Notes: generated from the letters alone by a model not told the origin. Counted from the stretch's first letter, positions 49,727 through 62,857 are shown. The stretch: DNA of 64,000 bases from Dichotomocladium elegans (GCA_025716815.1 JAIXMN010000001.1:2046001-2110000), one strand, 5' to 3'. Translations and numbers: made by a program.

Positions 49727-52700
49727 GTGGGGCACCAGGGCAGCGTATGAAGGACGGGGTGAGAAGAAGGGGAGAAAAGGCTGTAGTTCGAGTGGACTCC
49801 CAAATTGAAGCGAGGGAGAGAGAGAACAGAAACGGATTAGTCCTAGTGCGCTTTTTCCGATTTTTCGCGTACGGAGTTTCGTTGAAATTTTTGGACCTCG
49901 CGTGCCATCCCACATGCACTGTACTTATATCCCCCACATGCTCCTCCTCTCTCTTGACTCCAAGCCGCCATGCACTGGGTCCAACCTATCTGTTCTCTGA
50001 GGCTGAAGGGTGTAGTATTCCAGGAGCGGAGCGGTCCAAGCCTTAATGGTGGGGGGACGGATATTTGTACTACCTTGCTACTGTCAACGCAACAAAATCA
50101 TGTGTACAAGCTGTTTTGCATGGTACGATCAATCTATTCACCCAGAGCAGCTTCACCGCCTGAGCTCACTTAAATATTGTAGCACATTGTAGGTCACTAC
50201 CAGGAACCAGTCTAGCAAATGCCCTCTAGGCTCCGTACTTGATCTTCAGAGGATCTCCCATCCTGACGCTGCCTCTATTCCAGACGCAATGATCCATTGA
50301 TCCTGCAGTAACAATCATCTTGCATATACCCGCAAATACTCCTTGAGAGCAAGTTTTTACATTAGGTGTAAAACTTCGATTTTCAGTGTCTCCTTCTGGG
50401 GCATACTACTAGAATCTGATCTGAATGTTCAAGATATGTTTGAATCAATGAAGAAATCCATTGGCAATCAAGAAAATACAAATGCATCCTCATACCCTTT
50501 AACTTTCCGCACGGCCCGACACCAAAGCTTAGCCAGAGGTGCATGAGTCGAAATAAATCCAATCAGCCTTATTCATACGCGTATTGTCCATTACATATCA
50601 ACTAATACATAGAGCTACGCATGTGCGTGTTCTCCCATCACGTTCTTGTATCCTCAACATAGCTGAAATAAGTCCAGTTACATTTCCGTTCGCAATTTCC
50701 GGTTGGCGCGCCCCTACTTTCTTTTCTTGGTAGGCGGCTGCAGAAGATCAAACTAGTTTAAGGATGCCTAATATCGAAATTACTTCTTAAGCCAGTAGTC
50801 ACCATTGCTCTTGCCCTTGACATTCCAAACATGCCAAAAATCCTTTTCTTTGACTATGACAGAATACCAATGTCGGCATAGGAAACTGGTTGATTCGCCG
50901 CTTCCAGTTATGTAGTTGCTAAGGCGTTCCAAATCCGGGCAACGCGCTGACCTTTGCGCTTGTTCTATCTGGCCAGCCTGCCAACCGTTGGCAGAACTTT
51001 GTCTATCTGTTTCAATATTCAAAACTGTGTTTGCAGGACACAGTTGAATTTATTGCATAAACTTGATGCTCGCCTATTCCTGAACCTATTATGTTTTCAG
51101 CCTAAGTCCTGCTTATCCTTGCGGCACACTGGAATTCTTTACAGTCGGCCAATAGATGGGTTTCTTGATTTCTTTGGTCTTTCTGCAGAGTGATTGACAC
51201 ATCACGACAAGAACAATCATGCACATTCGACTTTCGCTATCGAAAGGCAGATACAGCGGTGATGAAGCGACTTATAGAAGTCCTAGGCTAAGAATAAGTT
51301 TGGCCCAGGTAGATCGGAAACACGAAGTAGTTTTATTAATTTCATATCTGTAAAGAATTGTGTTGCCTTTTTAGACAATCGCGTTTATCAGCATCTCTAT
51401 GAGCTCGTACTGTCCTTCATATTGATTCCTTTAGTAACCTGCTTACTAGATTTTAGTTTACAAACTCTCCTAGCGCAGTAAATGTTTTCTTTTACCTTGG
51501 GCTTGAAGAGAACTTCAAAAACTCGTTTCCAGGAGAGACAGTTTTCAAAGTCCCTTTGGACATCGGCCGAACGGATTTCGATCAGAGACCATTCTCCTGA
51601 CGGTAGAAGACTTGTTGAAATCAGGACTTTCTTGTCAGTGAGCGACTGTACAGATAAAACACCTCCTTCCATAAAGGTTTTCTGGGGTGCTTACTGGCAT
51701 TTGTCTATCTCGCCCTTCACGCACTCATGAAAGCACTCAATCAGCACCAACGTATGGATCTTGACGTAGTATAGAATGTATAACTGGTGAATACGTTGTC
51801 CCTGTTACTTAAAAAGAACATCAAGACTATAGCTATACATACTTACTATTGGCAGCAAGTATCGACGTAGTACTGTATACATTGTACGGTTGCTTGTGCA
51901 CCTTCTTTGATCACGTGAGCCCAAGACGTGGACTTTGCATTTGTATTCGCTCTTTTCCTTACAGTAACATTGATTTTCTTTTGACTATGGCGCTCACTTA
52001 GATCTCGAATCTCACAGTCAGGCATCCACATTTTTGCCTTACGTCTGGCTCCGTCTTTTCAAACTTTCATCATGTATTTGGAGATGATCACGCTTTACCA
52101 AGTCTTTCTCCATCAGAAAGGCATCGGTCCTGAAGATTTACCGATCACGCTCCAATTATCGTATATGCTGCGTGAAAAAGGAAGACAGGGTTAATGGTAC
52201 GCATATGGCGAACAGATGCTACACCTAAGCATTGCCTGAGCAGGTATGACCTGCTCTTCAACAGCATGGTTCTAATATGTATGGTAGCCGTACTAACAAC
52301 CTCACCATGTCTGCTCGCAAACTCAGCGACGGCACAGAAGGCGGATGTTGCAATAGAACTGACATGGGACGGGAAGGCAGACGCCAATCCTGCGTGTGAA
52401 ATGGAGGAGAGAAGGTACGACTATCGTTTGCCCTATTTGGTTCATCTCGTTAATGTGTCTTTGCTGCAAAATTCGTTCTTGCAAACGAACTTCAGTATTA
52501 TGGATTATCTTCACCACAGCACATAAGGGTTCCTCCATGATAACCCGAGCAAACATTGATCGGCAGCAACATATGCGCCTTATCAGAAAAACGTTGGTGA
52601 AAATGAAGTTACCCTACAATGGTGAGGGATCTGAATCGACTCGCTGCTTCAAACAGGGCCATATTGCCGAGGATACAAAAATCAGTTGATGAAGTCGATG

Positions 52701-54891
52701 TCTGTGGCAAATGCAGTAATCGATTTAATGGTTGAAGCAATAGCAATGATTTGTATTCTCTATATTCCCTTGAAGAATGGGCTGAAAAGATTGGATAGTA
52801 TTACCTTCAACACGGCCTTCCAAAACTGTAAATGTTGGCCGTGGTCTTGACAGTAGCTGCAGTGTGTTGTTAAATATCACTGCGAAAACGTTTAGAGATA
52901 CTTCCTCCAGGCTGAAATAGTAACGATGCTATAAGTAAATACTGTCAACGGTGATGTTTGCAATCATTCCACTATAAAGAATGCTCCTTTATTACTTTTA
53001 CACTCGATATGTAGCTCCATCGCCCGTGTCAATTCACAGGTTCACATGAGATCCGAAACAGATCGAATCAACGAAGTAGCAAGAAAAAACGATACTGTAT
53101 CTCCAAAAGTTGGAATGCCACTCGAAAACCATGGGGGTGATTTTTTGCATCTCGTAGTATCTTTCCCCCTTGTCTGGGTCTTTTTTTTTTTACAAAAACG
53201 CACCGTAAATGGGATTTTCTATGTGTTTTCTGTAAATTGGAAAACAACAAAGCAAAAGTAGCAACTTGTACAAAAGCCCCTTACAAGGGCTTCTCGAGAA
53301 GAGCGAAATCATTTGGACCTTCCGAATGATCCAGGAAAGCGTATGCCGCAAGAACATCTGATCCCATCTTCAATCAGTTCGATTTAGACCTTTTGCCGCG
53401 TGATTATGTAGTACAACCTTTCACAAGTTGAATGAAATACTACCAGACAGTGTTTGCAAACGTCTTGTCCCACGCGCAAGGACCGCTAGAAGAGATATCT
53501 AATCGCTGCCTTCAAATAAACACAAATGAGAAACAGCAGCAGGATGAGAATCATGAACTAGACAAATACTTGCACTGAAATCATATCGAAAGTATATATA
53601 TCACGCGAGTTTCCCTACGTAGCGAAGATACAGCAACTCCACACATGCATCCCCTGGGATATCCTCGACCTTTTGCTTATATGCACAGCACCAAAAAATC
53701 TGATAGGATGCCTACAGTATTGCCCCATATACGGACAATGCGCAGTTGTAAACAGCAACGTAGGCATATGCCAATAATTGTGAGGATCTTGATTCGCCCA
53801 TAGACATCAGCTGGTGATAGCAACATTCGATCGGTTTTTATAATAGTGTCATATGCAATCATCGAAGGAATGAATGCCATATAATATGAGGGGGCCACAC
53901 TCTGCTGCAGTATACAATGATATATTAATCCTTACAGTGTCCTCTTTAGGTCCTACTTTGACTTGTGAGCAATAAAACAGACGACGCTTCGTATAGGTTG
54001 CATTAGTAGCAATAAATACACTGATTATGAACGTATTGATATAATTTTAAACGACTGCCTTTCTACTACACGTTTATGGGAGCAAAATATCAAAGAGAAT
54101 TGGATATGTGAGGAGTCTTCTTAGTTCGTGGCAGCGCTTATATTGTACCTCAGATAGAAAAAAGTGCTTAAAAAGTTGATACGCCACGCTTCAGTAACAG
54201 TGATAAACGCGTTCATTGTTATGTAACAGAAAACTACAGCAGCAACTAGGGGTTGTAGAATTACCGAAGCAGCTTGCATGGCAAGATATGGTTGATCCAC
54301 GGAAGGTGCTCCAATGGCAGAATGTATGAAGCAAAAAACTAATCCTGGCTATGCAACCCAGAGGACGTTCTCTTGATACCAACTTGCATGGGGCATGCGC
54401 TTACAGTAAATATTTCATAGTGAGAGTTCCCTCTCTTGTTTATTATTCGTCATTAAGCTTTTATTTATCTTCCGTTTGTGCAGCTGACCAAGTCTGTGGC
54501 GCCGCTATTGTTGCATGAATTTCAATAAAGATCAACTTTACTGCTTATGGGAACATCTACTCCCTACATTTTTCGTTTTTGAAAGAGGTGGCAGGATGAT
54601 ACAGGCAGAAACATAATGACAGAAGAAAGGAAGGAAGACTACCGTGATGGCCTTGAAAATACGCGCAGCAAACTGATTCTTTGCTCGTTCTCAACCCTCC
54701 GATTGTTTCACGCGCGAAAGACATTTGGTATATCTACGTCGCGTCTCGGCAAGTATTCGAGACTGCTTTCCTGTTGAGTCTGCCAAAAAGGCTAGCCCAG
54801 TCGGTTCGGAGTGGACCAATAGGAATATAAGAGCTTCAAGAGAACTCGCTTTCTTTTTCCTGCATCTTTCTTTCATCTCTTTCCAAAAATC
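49727..54891. other. accessory region, no gene recognised
   Basis: Five kb of AT-rich sequence. Open frames of 60-110 codons (for example 50343-50546, 50780-51022 minus, 51397-51672 minus, 52194-52526) lack motifs I know and are mutually inconsistent. Pieces such as KLQQQLGVVELPKQLAWQDM near 54235 look like decayed coding sequence of unknown type. The last 300 bp must include the promoter of the gene at 54892. Confidence 0.35.
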
Positions 54892-55578
54892 ATGTACGCA
54901 TTTATCAATTTTCTCAAGCGTACAGCGGCCACGACTGGGATTCCCACGGTCGCGTCAGTGACATCCACTGTGTCCTCCCAAATAACAGAGCATTGCCAGA
55001 ATGGTGTCCGTCTTCTCGGCAGCCTGACACACTGCGTTGGCATCTTCAAACAGATTCTTTTCTGCCCCGACTACTATGACCCCTATCTCCGAAGGGAACA
55101 CACCGAGTACCTCAGGATCAATGGTATCGTCGAACCCACCGAGGTCGGACAGATCATTGCCAAGGCTCCGCGCCAAACCATAGCAGACTCTCTCGTTGGC
55201 AGCATGGTGCGCCGTCTGTCTCTCTGCACCACCAAGATCTTCACTGGTTACGAGCATCAAGGGGTAGTCAACAGCTTTGCAGAAGCTATGCAAGCTGCTG
55301 ACGAAAAGAAGGTCGCCTACCAAGAAAGACGTGCTTGGCTTGCGTCTTTGGTTCGAGTGCCTGCCTCTTGGGAATTTCCGATTCAAGAAGCATGCGAGCG
55401 CTTCCGACGAATCTTTCCGCCAAAGCGATATCAAGAGGAAGACCAAGATGATTTGCTCAATGCTCGCTTCTTCCCGCCACTTGCCATGGAAGCCTATCGT
55501 CAAGCGATCAAAGACGAACAGAACTCCTGGGGAATCGTATTCAGCGAGGACTTGAACGTCCATTTCATTGTACGATGA
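54892..55578 (+). CDS. hypothetical protein, 228 aa, single exon
   Basis: A clean 228-codon frame from ATG to TGA, with codon use (GTC, ATC, CTC rich) like the expressed host genes rather than like the surrounding decayed DNA. The protein is mixed alpha-helical: SLTHCVGIFKQILFCPDYYD, then PYLRREHTEYLRINGIVEPT, then helices with AEAMQAADEKKVAYQERRAW. No signal peptide, membrane anchor or catalytic motif is seen. Family not recognised. The gene stands alone between an accessory region and the Rab1 promoter. It could be a lineage-specific gene or a domesticated element product; nothing in the sequence decides this. Confidence 0.65.
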   Translation: MYAFINFLKRTAATTGIPTVASVTSTVSSQITEHCQNGVRLLGSLTHCVGIFKQILFCPDYYDPYLRREHTEYLRINGIVEPTEVGQIIAKAPRQTIADSLVGSMVRRLSLCTTKIFTGYEHQGVVNSFAEAMQAADEKKVAYQERRAWLASLVRVPASWEFPIQEACERFRRIFPPKRYQEEDQDDLLNARFFPPLAMEAYRQAIKDEQNSWGIVFSEDLNVHFIVR

Positions 55579-57112
55579 ACTCTTTCTCATCCTTTCTTTT
55601 TTCGTGCTCATAACTAACATGCTTTTTTAGCAGCCATTCGCACCCCCAATCTTCTCTCCTCCTCCCAAGCCAAAGAGAGCGCATGCGCAATAATTCCTTT
55701 ATCGAACAAGAAACAACGTTTCCTCAACGACTTTGCTAGAAAATATGAATGTCCGCAAAACAGATGCATAGCACTACCCGTATATATCGCATTCCACATT
55801 GTAAACTGTACTGGTTTGCCTTAATAAAGATCCTTATCCTCCATCTAGTAAAACGTATATAAGTATCTTGCCGCGACAATATGATATCGTTTTCTATCAT
55901 AAGTGATCAGAATGCGTTACATTTTAGGCCGCTCCAATGAATCCTCAGTGACAGAAAAGTTCAGTGTTCTCAAGGTTGGAAAGGGAATGCGTAAAGATTC
56001 AGGACACATTATTGCAGTTTTGACATTTCATCCTGCACTCTGGTTCAGCGCAAAGTCTGTTTTGTGCGTAGGTTTGATGCACTTGATCATTTTGATGGAT
56101 GTTATATGTGTGTATGTGTGGCAATACAATATATCTGTTCATTTCGTATCGACAATTGTCATTTGGGCTCCTGAACGGGTTGGATGACAGAGCAGTACTT
56201 CGACGTCGGGTTAATCGAGAGGTTAAAATACTGTACCACGAACGATCTGGATTTCAGCATCATGATCGCCGAAATGCATGCTTCAATGTCTTCCACAATA
56301 AAAAGGGCGGTTCTATGGAAGTATATCCATCAGCGGTTGTTTGACAAATTGCGTTTACCCTTCAGAAACCCCAGCCCCCCAAGTGACATTATCAGTCGGC
56401 AATTTTAGTCCACAGCATTGGCTCACATAGTTGTGGGGTCATGGCGCTAATCGTTTTCTTTTGCTGGACAAGTAAACGCTCCCAAGTGAGGTGAATTTGC
56501 ATGCAGCAATCGTTCACCAGAAGAAATGCCACCGTATATAGGAGGATTTCTCTCGATACCATCCAGAACATCTTCCTGAAGCATACTCGATAAGCAGAAG
56601 TATTGTCCTTCTCGAGCCTCATGTGGATATACCATGTCATCACATAATCAACTACGGCGTGTTTTACCGTTTCTCTCTCTCTCTCTCTCTCTCTCTGGCA
56701 CTTTGCTGACTCTTTTCCGCTCCAACTCCCCTTATTTTTGCTAACCAGAGCGAAAGATGCTTCCAGCAGAGCGCCTTGTCCAACCAAACCTTTTCATCCG
56801 AATTGCCCGGAGGTGACGCGCGTGTGTGTGTGTGCACAAAGGAGGGCGGAGAGAAAGCCACGAACCAGTTTAGAGAGATGCATACGCATGCATAGAGGGC
56901 GGACCATGGCTGACTACCGTACCATGCGCCACCACCAACTTGATCTCAGCAGAATGACAAAGCCACGTGAGAGATACATAGAACGAAACCATTTGCCCCA
57001 GGCGACAGAAAGAGTGAAAAGCGGCCCTATTTCCCGTACGTCGGGTTTTTCTTAAACCACCTGCGCTCCCGCCTCTGTCTATCTTGTGCTTCTTTTTCTT
57101 TTTGATACTTCC
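55579..57112. other. intergenic spacer
   Basis: The 3' flank of the unknown gene and the Rab1 promoter. It contains a (TC)n tract at 56673-56696 and a GTGTGTGTGTG run near 56821. No supported gene. Confidence 0.4.
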
Positions 57113-58158
57113 ATGACCGCCGAATAGTAAGTTTTGTTTGGTTGACAGCCTAATGGACCACATGAGAGCCGTGGATGCTTTAGCACCCTTGACCACAACT
57201 GTGCAATTCTTTTTTTTTTTTGCTAATGAACCCGCCCCTGTCTCTCTCTAGCGATTACTTATTCAAGCTCCTGCTCATTGGTGATTCAGGGGTTGGAAAG
57301 TCCTGTTTGCTCCTCCGATTTGCAGATGACACTTACACCGAAAGCTATATTTCGACGATTGGAGTTGACTTTGTACGTCTCATTCCGGAACCCACCCGGG
57401 GTGGGTGGAAGGGCATGACGTACTTGCCAATACTCAATCACCCTTTTTTATTTTAGAAAATCCGGACGGTGCAGATCCAGGGACAAACGGTCAAACTACA
57501 AATTGCAAGTCGTGAAAAGAGCGGAAGAGGAGGAGGGAACCGGGTTGCGTCTGCGCGTGTATCTAACAATAAAAAAAATCGGTTAACTTGTCCCCCATCT
57601 CTTCCTTCATGTCAACCAGTGGGATACTGCCGGACAGGAACGATTTCGTACGATCACGGCATCCTATTACCGGGGCGCGCACGGGATCATTATTGTGTAC
57701 GACGTGACGGATCAGGGGAGCTTCAACAACTTGAAGATGTGGCTTCGTGAGATTGAGAAGTTCACGTCCGCGGACAGTAACGTGAGCAAGTTGGTTGTGG
57801 GTAATAAGAATGATCTGGCCGACCTCAAGGTCGTGGACTACACAACAGCCAAGGTAAAAAGAGCCCGGTGTGGTGGTGGAGAGAGCTCCACTCTCCATCC
57901 CGCAAGACACATATACCCACTCATGCACATAAAAATATGCAGAATCTCTGCGATAGCCTCTCGATACCTCTCCTTGAGACGTCGGCGAAGGACTCGGTGA
58001 ATGTTGAACAGGCATTTATCGAGATAGCTAAGCAGATCAAGGATCGGGTGGGAAACAAGGTCATGGGTGTTGCCACGTCCCCACCATTACGACCCGGCGT
58101 CCGAGTGACGCAGGGCACATCATTGAACGTACCGCCGTCGTCAAGCGGTTGTTGCTAA
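57113..58158 (+). CDS. YPT1: Rab1/Ypt1 small GTPase
   Basis: A Rab GTPase for ER-to-Golgi traffic. Exons 57113-57126 (14 nt, MTAE plus two bases), 57252-57372, 57457-57504, 57620-57853 and 57943-58158 give 210 aa. G1 is GDSGVGKS (15-22); the effector region is [17 protein letters not shown]3 is WDTAGQERF (62-70); G4 is NKND; G5 is ETSAK. The C-terminal SSSGCC is the double-geranylgeranylation site. [13 protein letters not shown] and the RabF motifs favour Rab1/Ypt1 over Rab8/Sec4. Intron 3 (57505-57619) has a GC donor (ATT|GCAAGT); only that joint restores KLQI-WDTAG. Confidence 0.95.
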
Positions 58159-58360
58159 AAAAGAATTCCAAAGTGTACGATGCATACCCATTCTCCCTCT
58201 CCTACAATATACAAATTTATAAATATATATCCATTAGGATCGAATATTTCAGCATGAAAGTCATTTTGCATGAAAGTTGCCGGAGAAAAAAAAAAGAATG
58301 CACTTGACTACCCATGGGAACGCCTTTTCTTGTTTCTTGTTTATAACATAGATATTCTCC

Positions 58361-59406
58361 ATGAATCTCTTTAGACTGGGTGGTGATGTGATGCATTTGG
58401 CATCCATTTTTATTCTTTTGCTTAAAATCAGGCAATCGCGATCGTGCGCAGGTAAGTTCACGCTCATTGTTGCACGAGTTCAGTTTTTCTTTTTCTGGGG
58501 ATAGAGGAAAGGAAGTTCATGGTATTGATGCGATGGGCATCGTTTAGGCATTTCTTTCAAGACCCAATTGCTGTATTTAATTGTCTTTGCGAGTCGCTAC
58601 CTTGACATGTTCTTCACGTTTCATTCTGGGTACAACAGCTGCATGAAGATCTTTTTCATTGCGTCGTCGACATACGTCGTGTACCTCATGGCAGGAAAGT
58701 TCCATGCGACGTATGACGCCACGTTCGACACGTTTCGCATTGAGTATCTCTTGGTTCCAGCCGCTGTTCTGGCATTGATATTTCCATACAAGTATTCGGT
58801 GCTTGAGGTAAATCACGACATGGCAGCTCCCCCCCCAAACCATCCCCCCCTCAACTCTCACAAAAGAATAAACCAATCCCGGGGCGCGCGGGTGTGCGGA
58901 CTGGGTTGGTTGGTGCTTGGCTGTCGTAGATTCTTTGGGCGTTCTCAATCTGGTTGGAATCGGTTGCGATCTTACCGCAGTTATTCATGCTGCAGCGCAC
59001 AGGCGAGGCAGACACGATCACCACCCATTATATTTTTGCTCTCGGGGCCTATCGTGGCCTGTACCTCGTCAACTGGATCTACCGCTACATCACCGAGCCC
59101 AGATACTCGGATTGGATTGCCTGGGTGGCAGGCTTATTACAGACGGCCTTGTATAGCGACTTCTTCTATGTCTATTACACAAGGTATATATATATATATA
59201 AGTGGGGAAATAGTTTGTGGAAGGTACACTTACACGAGGACTGCGTCTGCGAACAGGGTGCTTAAGGGCCGCAAGTTTGAACTGCCAAGGTATGGGTGGT
59301 GGGGGTGGTGGGGGTTCATGACTCAAACCAATGCATGATAACTTATTAAGTCTCCTTCTCCCCATTTATGATGATGATGATGATGATATGTAGGCCCAGT
59401 ACCTAA
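58361..59406 (+). CDS. ERD2: KDEL receptor (ER lumen protein retaining receptor) Erd2
   Basis: A seven-helix Golgi receptor that returns HDEL/KDEL proteins to the ER. Exons 58361-58451, 58548-58807, 58930-59183, 59257-59289 and 59394-59406 give 216 aa (family 212-219). Hallmarks: [113 protein letters not shown] and [18 protein letters not shown]. The final 13-nt coding exon gives the end RPST. If the last intron is retained, the protein ends in a Trp/Gly-rich extension 15 residues after FELPR. The stop is only 42 bp from the convergent stop of NSRP1. Confidence 0.95.
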
Positions 59407-59448
59407 GAATGGCATTAATCGTACTTTTACACACATGAAAAGAAAATT

Positions 59449-60854
59449 TTATTTTCCTTGGTCGCCCTGCTCTTGTTCCAGCTTTTGCTTCTTTCTTGCC
59501 AAATATCGTTCTCTTGCGCTCATCGCCGCATCCTCCGTCGTTCGTTTCGCAGTTGCTTTCTCTGCCAACTCCTTTTGCTTTTCCTCCTCTGCCTTCTTCT
59601 CCTTTTCGCGCGTCTCGAGCATTTGCTGCTCGATTTCGCGGCTGTATCGCTCCCGCTCGCTGCTGTCGCCGCCGCCGCGCCGCTTCCGTTCGTATTCCTC
59701 AATCTTCTTGCGTTTGTATTCATCGTATTCGCGCTGTCGCTCTTGCGCCCGTTCATCCGCCAATGACCCGAGCGAGCCAAACTTGGGCTTCACGTTCAGG
59801 CCCGCGTTCAGAAGCTGGCGGCGGTCGACGATCTCGTTACTCGCATTCAACATGACACTCTTGCCCTCGCGTTCGGCTTGTTTGGCCAGTTCAATATCCA
59901 GCACCACCTTTTTGCTCGAGGCGCTATCTGCAGCTGCAGCTGCTGAGGTTGTGGCCTTGTTGCCCTTTTGATTTTCATGTTGCTGCAGCAGAGCCATCCG
60001 CTCTTCACTCTTTTTGTCCAGGAGGGTTTTGTAGAATGAGGTCATTTTCTTCTTCTTGTTGGCCTCCTCTTTGGGTTAGAAACAAATGTTGGACATCATC
60101 GCCTGTATACGCGCGTATATATATATGTGTGTGTGTGTGTGTCTTTTGTTTCTGGTTTACCTTCTCGCTTTCTTTCTTCTTCTTCGATACGCTTCAACTC
60201 CTCCTTCTGTTTCTTAAATCTAGATCAAACCGGGAGATTACATTGTGTACTGTAAGGAGCAATAGAAGGCTCTCTTCTCTCTCTCTCTTACTTACGCTTC
60301 TGTCATAAACACCTCCTTGTCGGCATACATTTCGCCCTCTGCCTCACGCTCTCGTGCAATCTTCTTTTCCTCGGCCATCAACCGGTCCTTTTTTCGTATT
60401 TCTGCCATCTCCAGCAAGTTCTGCATGTACTTTGGCTGGAGTGCGCATGTGCGGAGGAAAGGGTTAACAAAAACGTCTGCTTCCGCAACCCTTCCCTCTC
60501 TCCCGGGCCCTTTTTTCCCCCCTCATTTGCCTTTTTCGTGTCCGGCCCTTTGGCAGCCTCTTTCTTCAAACGCTCAGCTTCCTTGAGATCATCGTAGACG
60601 GCATCGTAATCAAAAATATGCGCATCCTCTTCTAATGCTTTGGCATGCTGCTCGGCCACCTTTTTGGTCATTCGGCTGCTTTGGGTAAGCTGCTGATTCA
60701 CATTGCTGCGATGCTGCTGTTGTTTTTTGCTGCTTCCGTCATTCTGCTGTTGTACCTCATCCTCTCCTTCATCATCAGACCGATCAAACGCATTTGACCG
60801 ACTGAACATGGGCCTTGGTTTAGCCTGTTTCCTGACATTTAATCCAAACTTCAT
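59449..60854 (-). CDS. NSRP1: NSRP1/CCDC55-like nuclear speckle splicing regulatory protein
   Basis: Exons 60531-60854, 60296-60435, 60161-60219 and 59449-60068 give 380 aa. The N-terminus MKFGLNVRKQAKPRPMF, then SNAFDRSDDE, and the block IFDYDAVYDDLKEAERLKKE, then PKYMQNLLEMAEIRKKDR, then REAEGEMYADKEVFMTEAFK form the DUF2040/NSRP1 signature. FYKTLLDKK completes the core. The C-terminal half is highly charged coiled coil (ERQREYDEYKRKKIEEYERK). Animal NSRP1 binds RNA and modulates alternative splice-site choice; a similar nuclear role here is inference. Intron 1 (60436-60530) has a GC donor (AAG|GCAAAT). Confidence 0.93.
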
Positions 60855-61040
60855 TTTTTTTGGGCTAGATGTATTAGAAAAAAATATCACAGGCAGGTGG
60901 GGGTGGGGAGAACGAATTAATTTTTAATGCATAACCGTCCCGCTTCCCCGCCTCCTCCTCCCCCCCCCAACCACCACAGGCGAAATTATGTTTGTACAGA
61001 TAGAAGAAAATGCAATAGACAAGGTATCTGGTTGAAGGAA

Positions 61041-62857
61041 TTAAGCGATTTTGTTTTGTGCAATGCTAAGAATCATCCGTTTCCGGATAAGGCTCATGTC
61101 GTCCTGAGAGAAATTAAAAGAGTGGCGCCGTGACAAGCGTTCTGCAAACGTGCATGCAAAGACGCCACAGTCGGACATGTTGCGTTGCTGAGGAATGTCC
61201 TGATAAATTGACGTGATCAGCGCAATGTGTGCGATCCTAAAATAGACTTCTTTCTTCTTCTACCTTTGGTGAACATGTTTTCCAATCGGACAAGTCAACT
61301 GGCTGCTTCTTTTTGTCTTCGTGTTCAGCTGCGAGGTATTCTTTCAGCAACTGAAAAAGAAGAAAAAGGAATGAATGAAAAAAACATAGTAACGGGTAAG
61401 TTGGAACGTACCATGAGCGTATTGTCATGGGAGCCGCCCAATGAATCATATACTTGAATGGTGTGAGCTTTCATGTCAATTACACCTAGAGTCCAATGGT
61501 AGGAATAGTTGATGGGTATAAAAACGATATCCTTGGAGAAGATATCGACACGCTTGGTCCATCGGCGCACTTTGGCGTATCCCGAATCACGTAGGGTCGA
61601 GCAAAAGAATGTGTTGAAGCAGTGGACGGATGGCAATTGCGAATTGTTCTCTGCGCGCTCGACAATCAACTGCATGTAGAAATTGATGATCTATATTGCG
61701 CATTCGACGTTGATTACTATCGGTTGTACCCTTAATATGTAGTATATATAACTTGCCTCGTCATTGAGCCAGGTTTCGGGTGCAAGCTTGTAGATATCTT
61801 TGTATTCGACAATGGCTGTCTTGTTTTGCGCAATTTCTCCTGATTGTCCCCGACGCATCAGCTGCTTCACCTAGTTTTTCATTCACCAATCAGTTTCTCT
61901 CTCACTCGGTGTCCGGCAATAGCCTATATATATATATATATAAACTTACCAGTGCTTCTTCCTCGTCTGTCAAGGGCGACAGCGCAGGACTCTTGACGAA
62001 CTCGGTTGCCTTGAAAAGCGCATCAAAGTCATATTTCGGCGGTCCGAGGGTTAATTCTGCAAGCCGAATGCCGCGCGCCCGGCTATCAATGCTTCCTTGA
62101 TAACTTTCGGGCGTACGGCTCGAAGTCCGTCCATGAATCGTGAGAGACTCCAGCCCGTCTAGCAGAGAATCGACGATAGACGCTCCTTCTTCTGCTGCTG
62201 CTGCTATTATCTCCTCGCTCTGTGCACCTGCAACTCTTGCCGGCGATGATCCCGAAGTCAATGAATCGTTCTCATCGCGGTCGCTGCTGTTGTTGCTGCT
62301 GCTGCTGCTGCAAATGCTGATGGTCTCTGTCTTGTTGTCTCCGTATCGATTTAAATACATTGCTTGACAGAGGCGGCGGACATGCGTTGGATTGTAAAAA
62401 TCAGCGTTGGAATAGCAGTCTACTACAATGACATGTCAGTGATCATTCCCCTACCCGCTCGGAGAGGCGTAGTGCGGCAAACATGTTATAAAATACACTG
62501 CGATCGTTTATCGTTTGCTTACTTGAGCCGGAAGTGATCGAATTAAATTCTGCAGCAAAAAAAAAAATAAAACAAAAAATACAAGCGTTAATGCCGGCGA
62601 ATGGACGCCATTAAAATATACAGCGGAGACAACATGTATGTCATTTATGTATGTCTCTCTGCATTACCTCTTTTGTTCGCGAGGACTACAGGCCGGTGTT
62701 AAAATATAGAACGAGGGTTGAGTAATGAGCATTTTGACGCAGCCATAGAGCAACCAGGAGCGCAATTCAACTCACTTTCGTGTCGGTAACACTTCCGACT
62801 TTTCACCTTTGTGGGCATTGTAAATTCTAACGGAAGTGGCCGTGCAAGGTGCTTCAT
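61041..62857 (-). CDS. ULP1: Ulp1/SENP-type SUMO protease
   Basis: A C48 cysteine protease that matures SUMO and removes it from proteins. Exons 62776-62857, 62668-62685 (18 nt), 62523-62549 (27 nt), 61950-62422, 61757-61870, 61412-61690, 61264-61350 and 61041-61199 give about 412 aa. The catalytic domain has ETWLNDEIINFYMQLI, FIPINYSYHWTLGVID (His about 303), VYDSLGG (Asp about 320), DIPQQRNMSDCGVFACTF (Gln about 365, Cys about 371). The N-terminal 190 residues are Ser-rich and probably regulatory. The last C-terminal residues RMILSIAQNKIA end on TAA. Intron 5 (61691-61756) has a GC donor (GAG|GCAAGT) between NDE and IIN. The short upstream exons are phase-consistent but less certain than the catalytic part. 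The acceptor at 62423 has a 3-nt alternative. Confidence 0.92.

Noticed and set aside
52145..52526. Overlapping 80-110 codon frames on both strands
   Set aside because: No motif, unusual composition and mutual overlap; considered chance or decayed repeat sequence.
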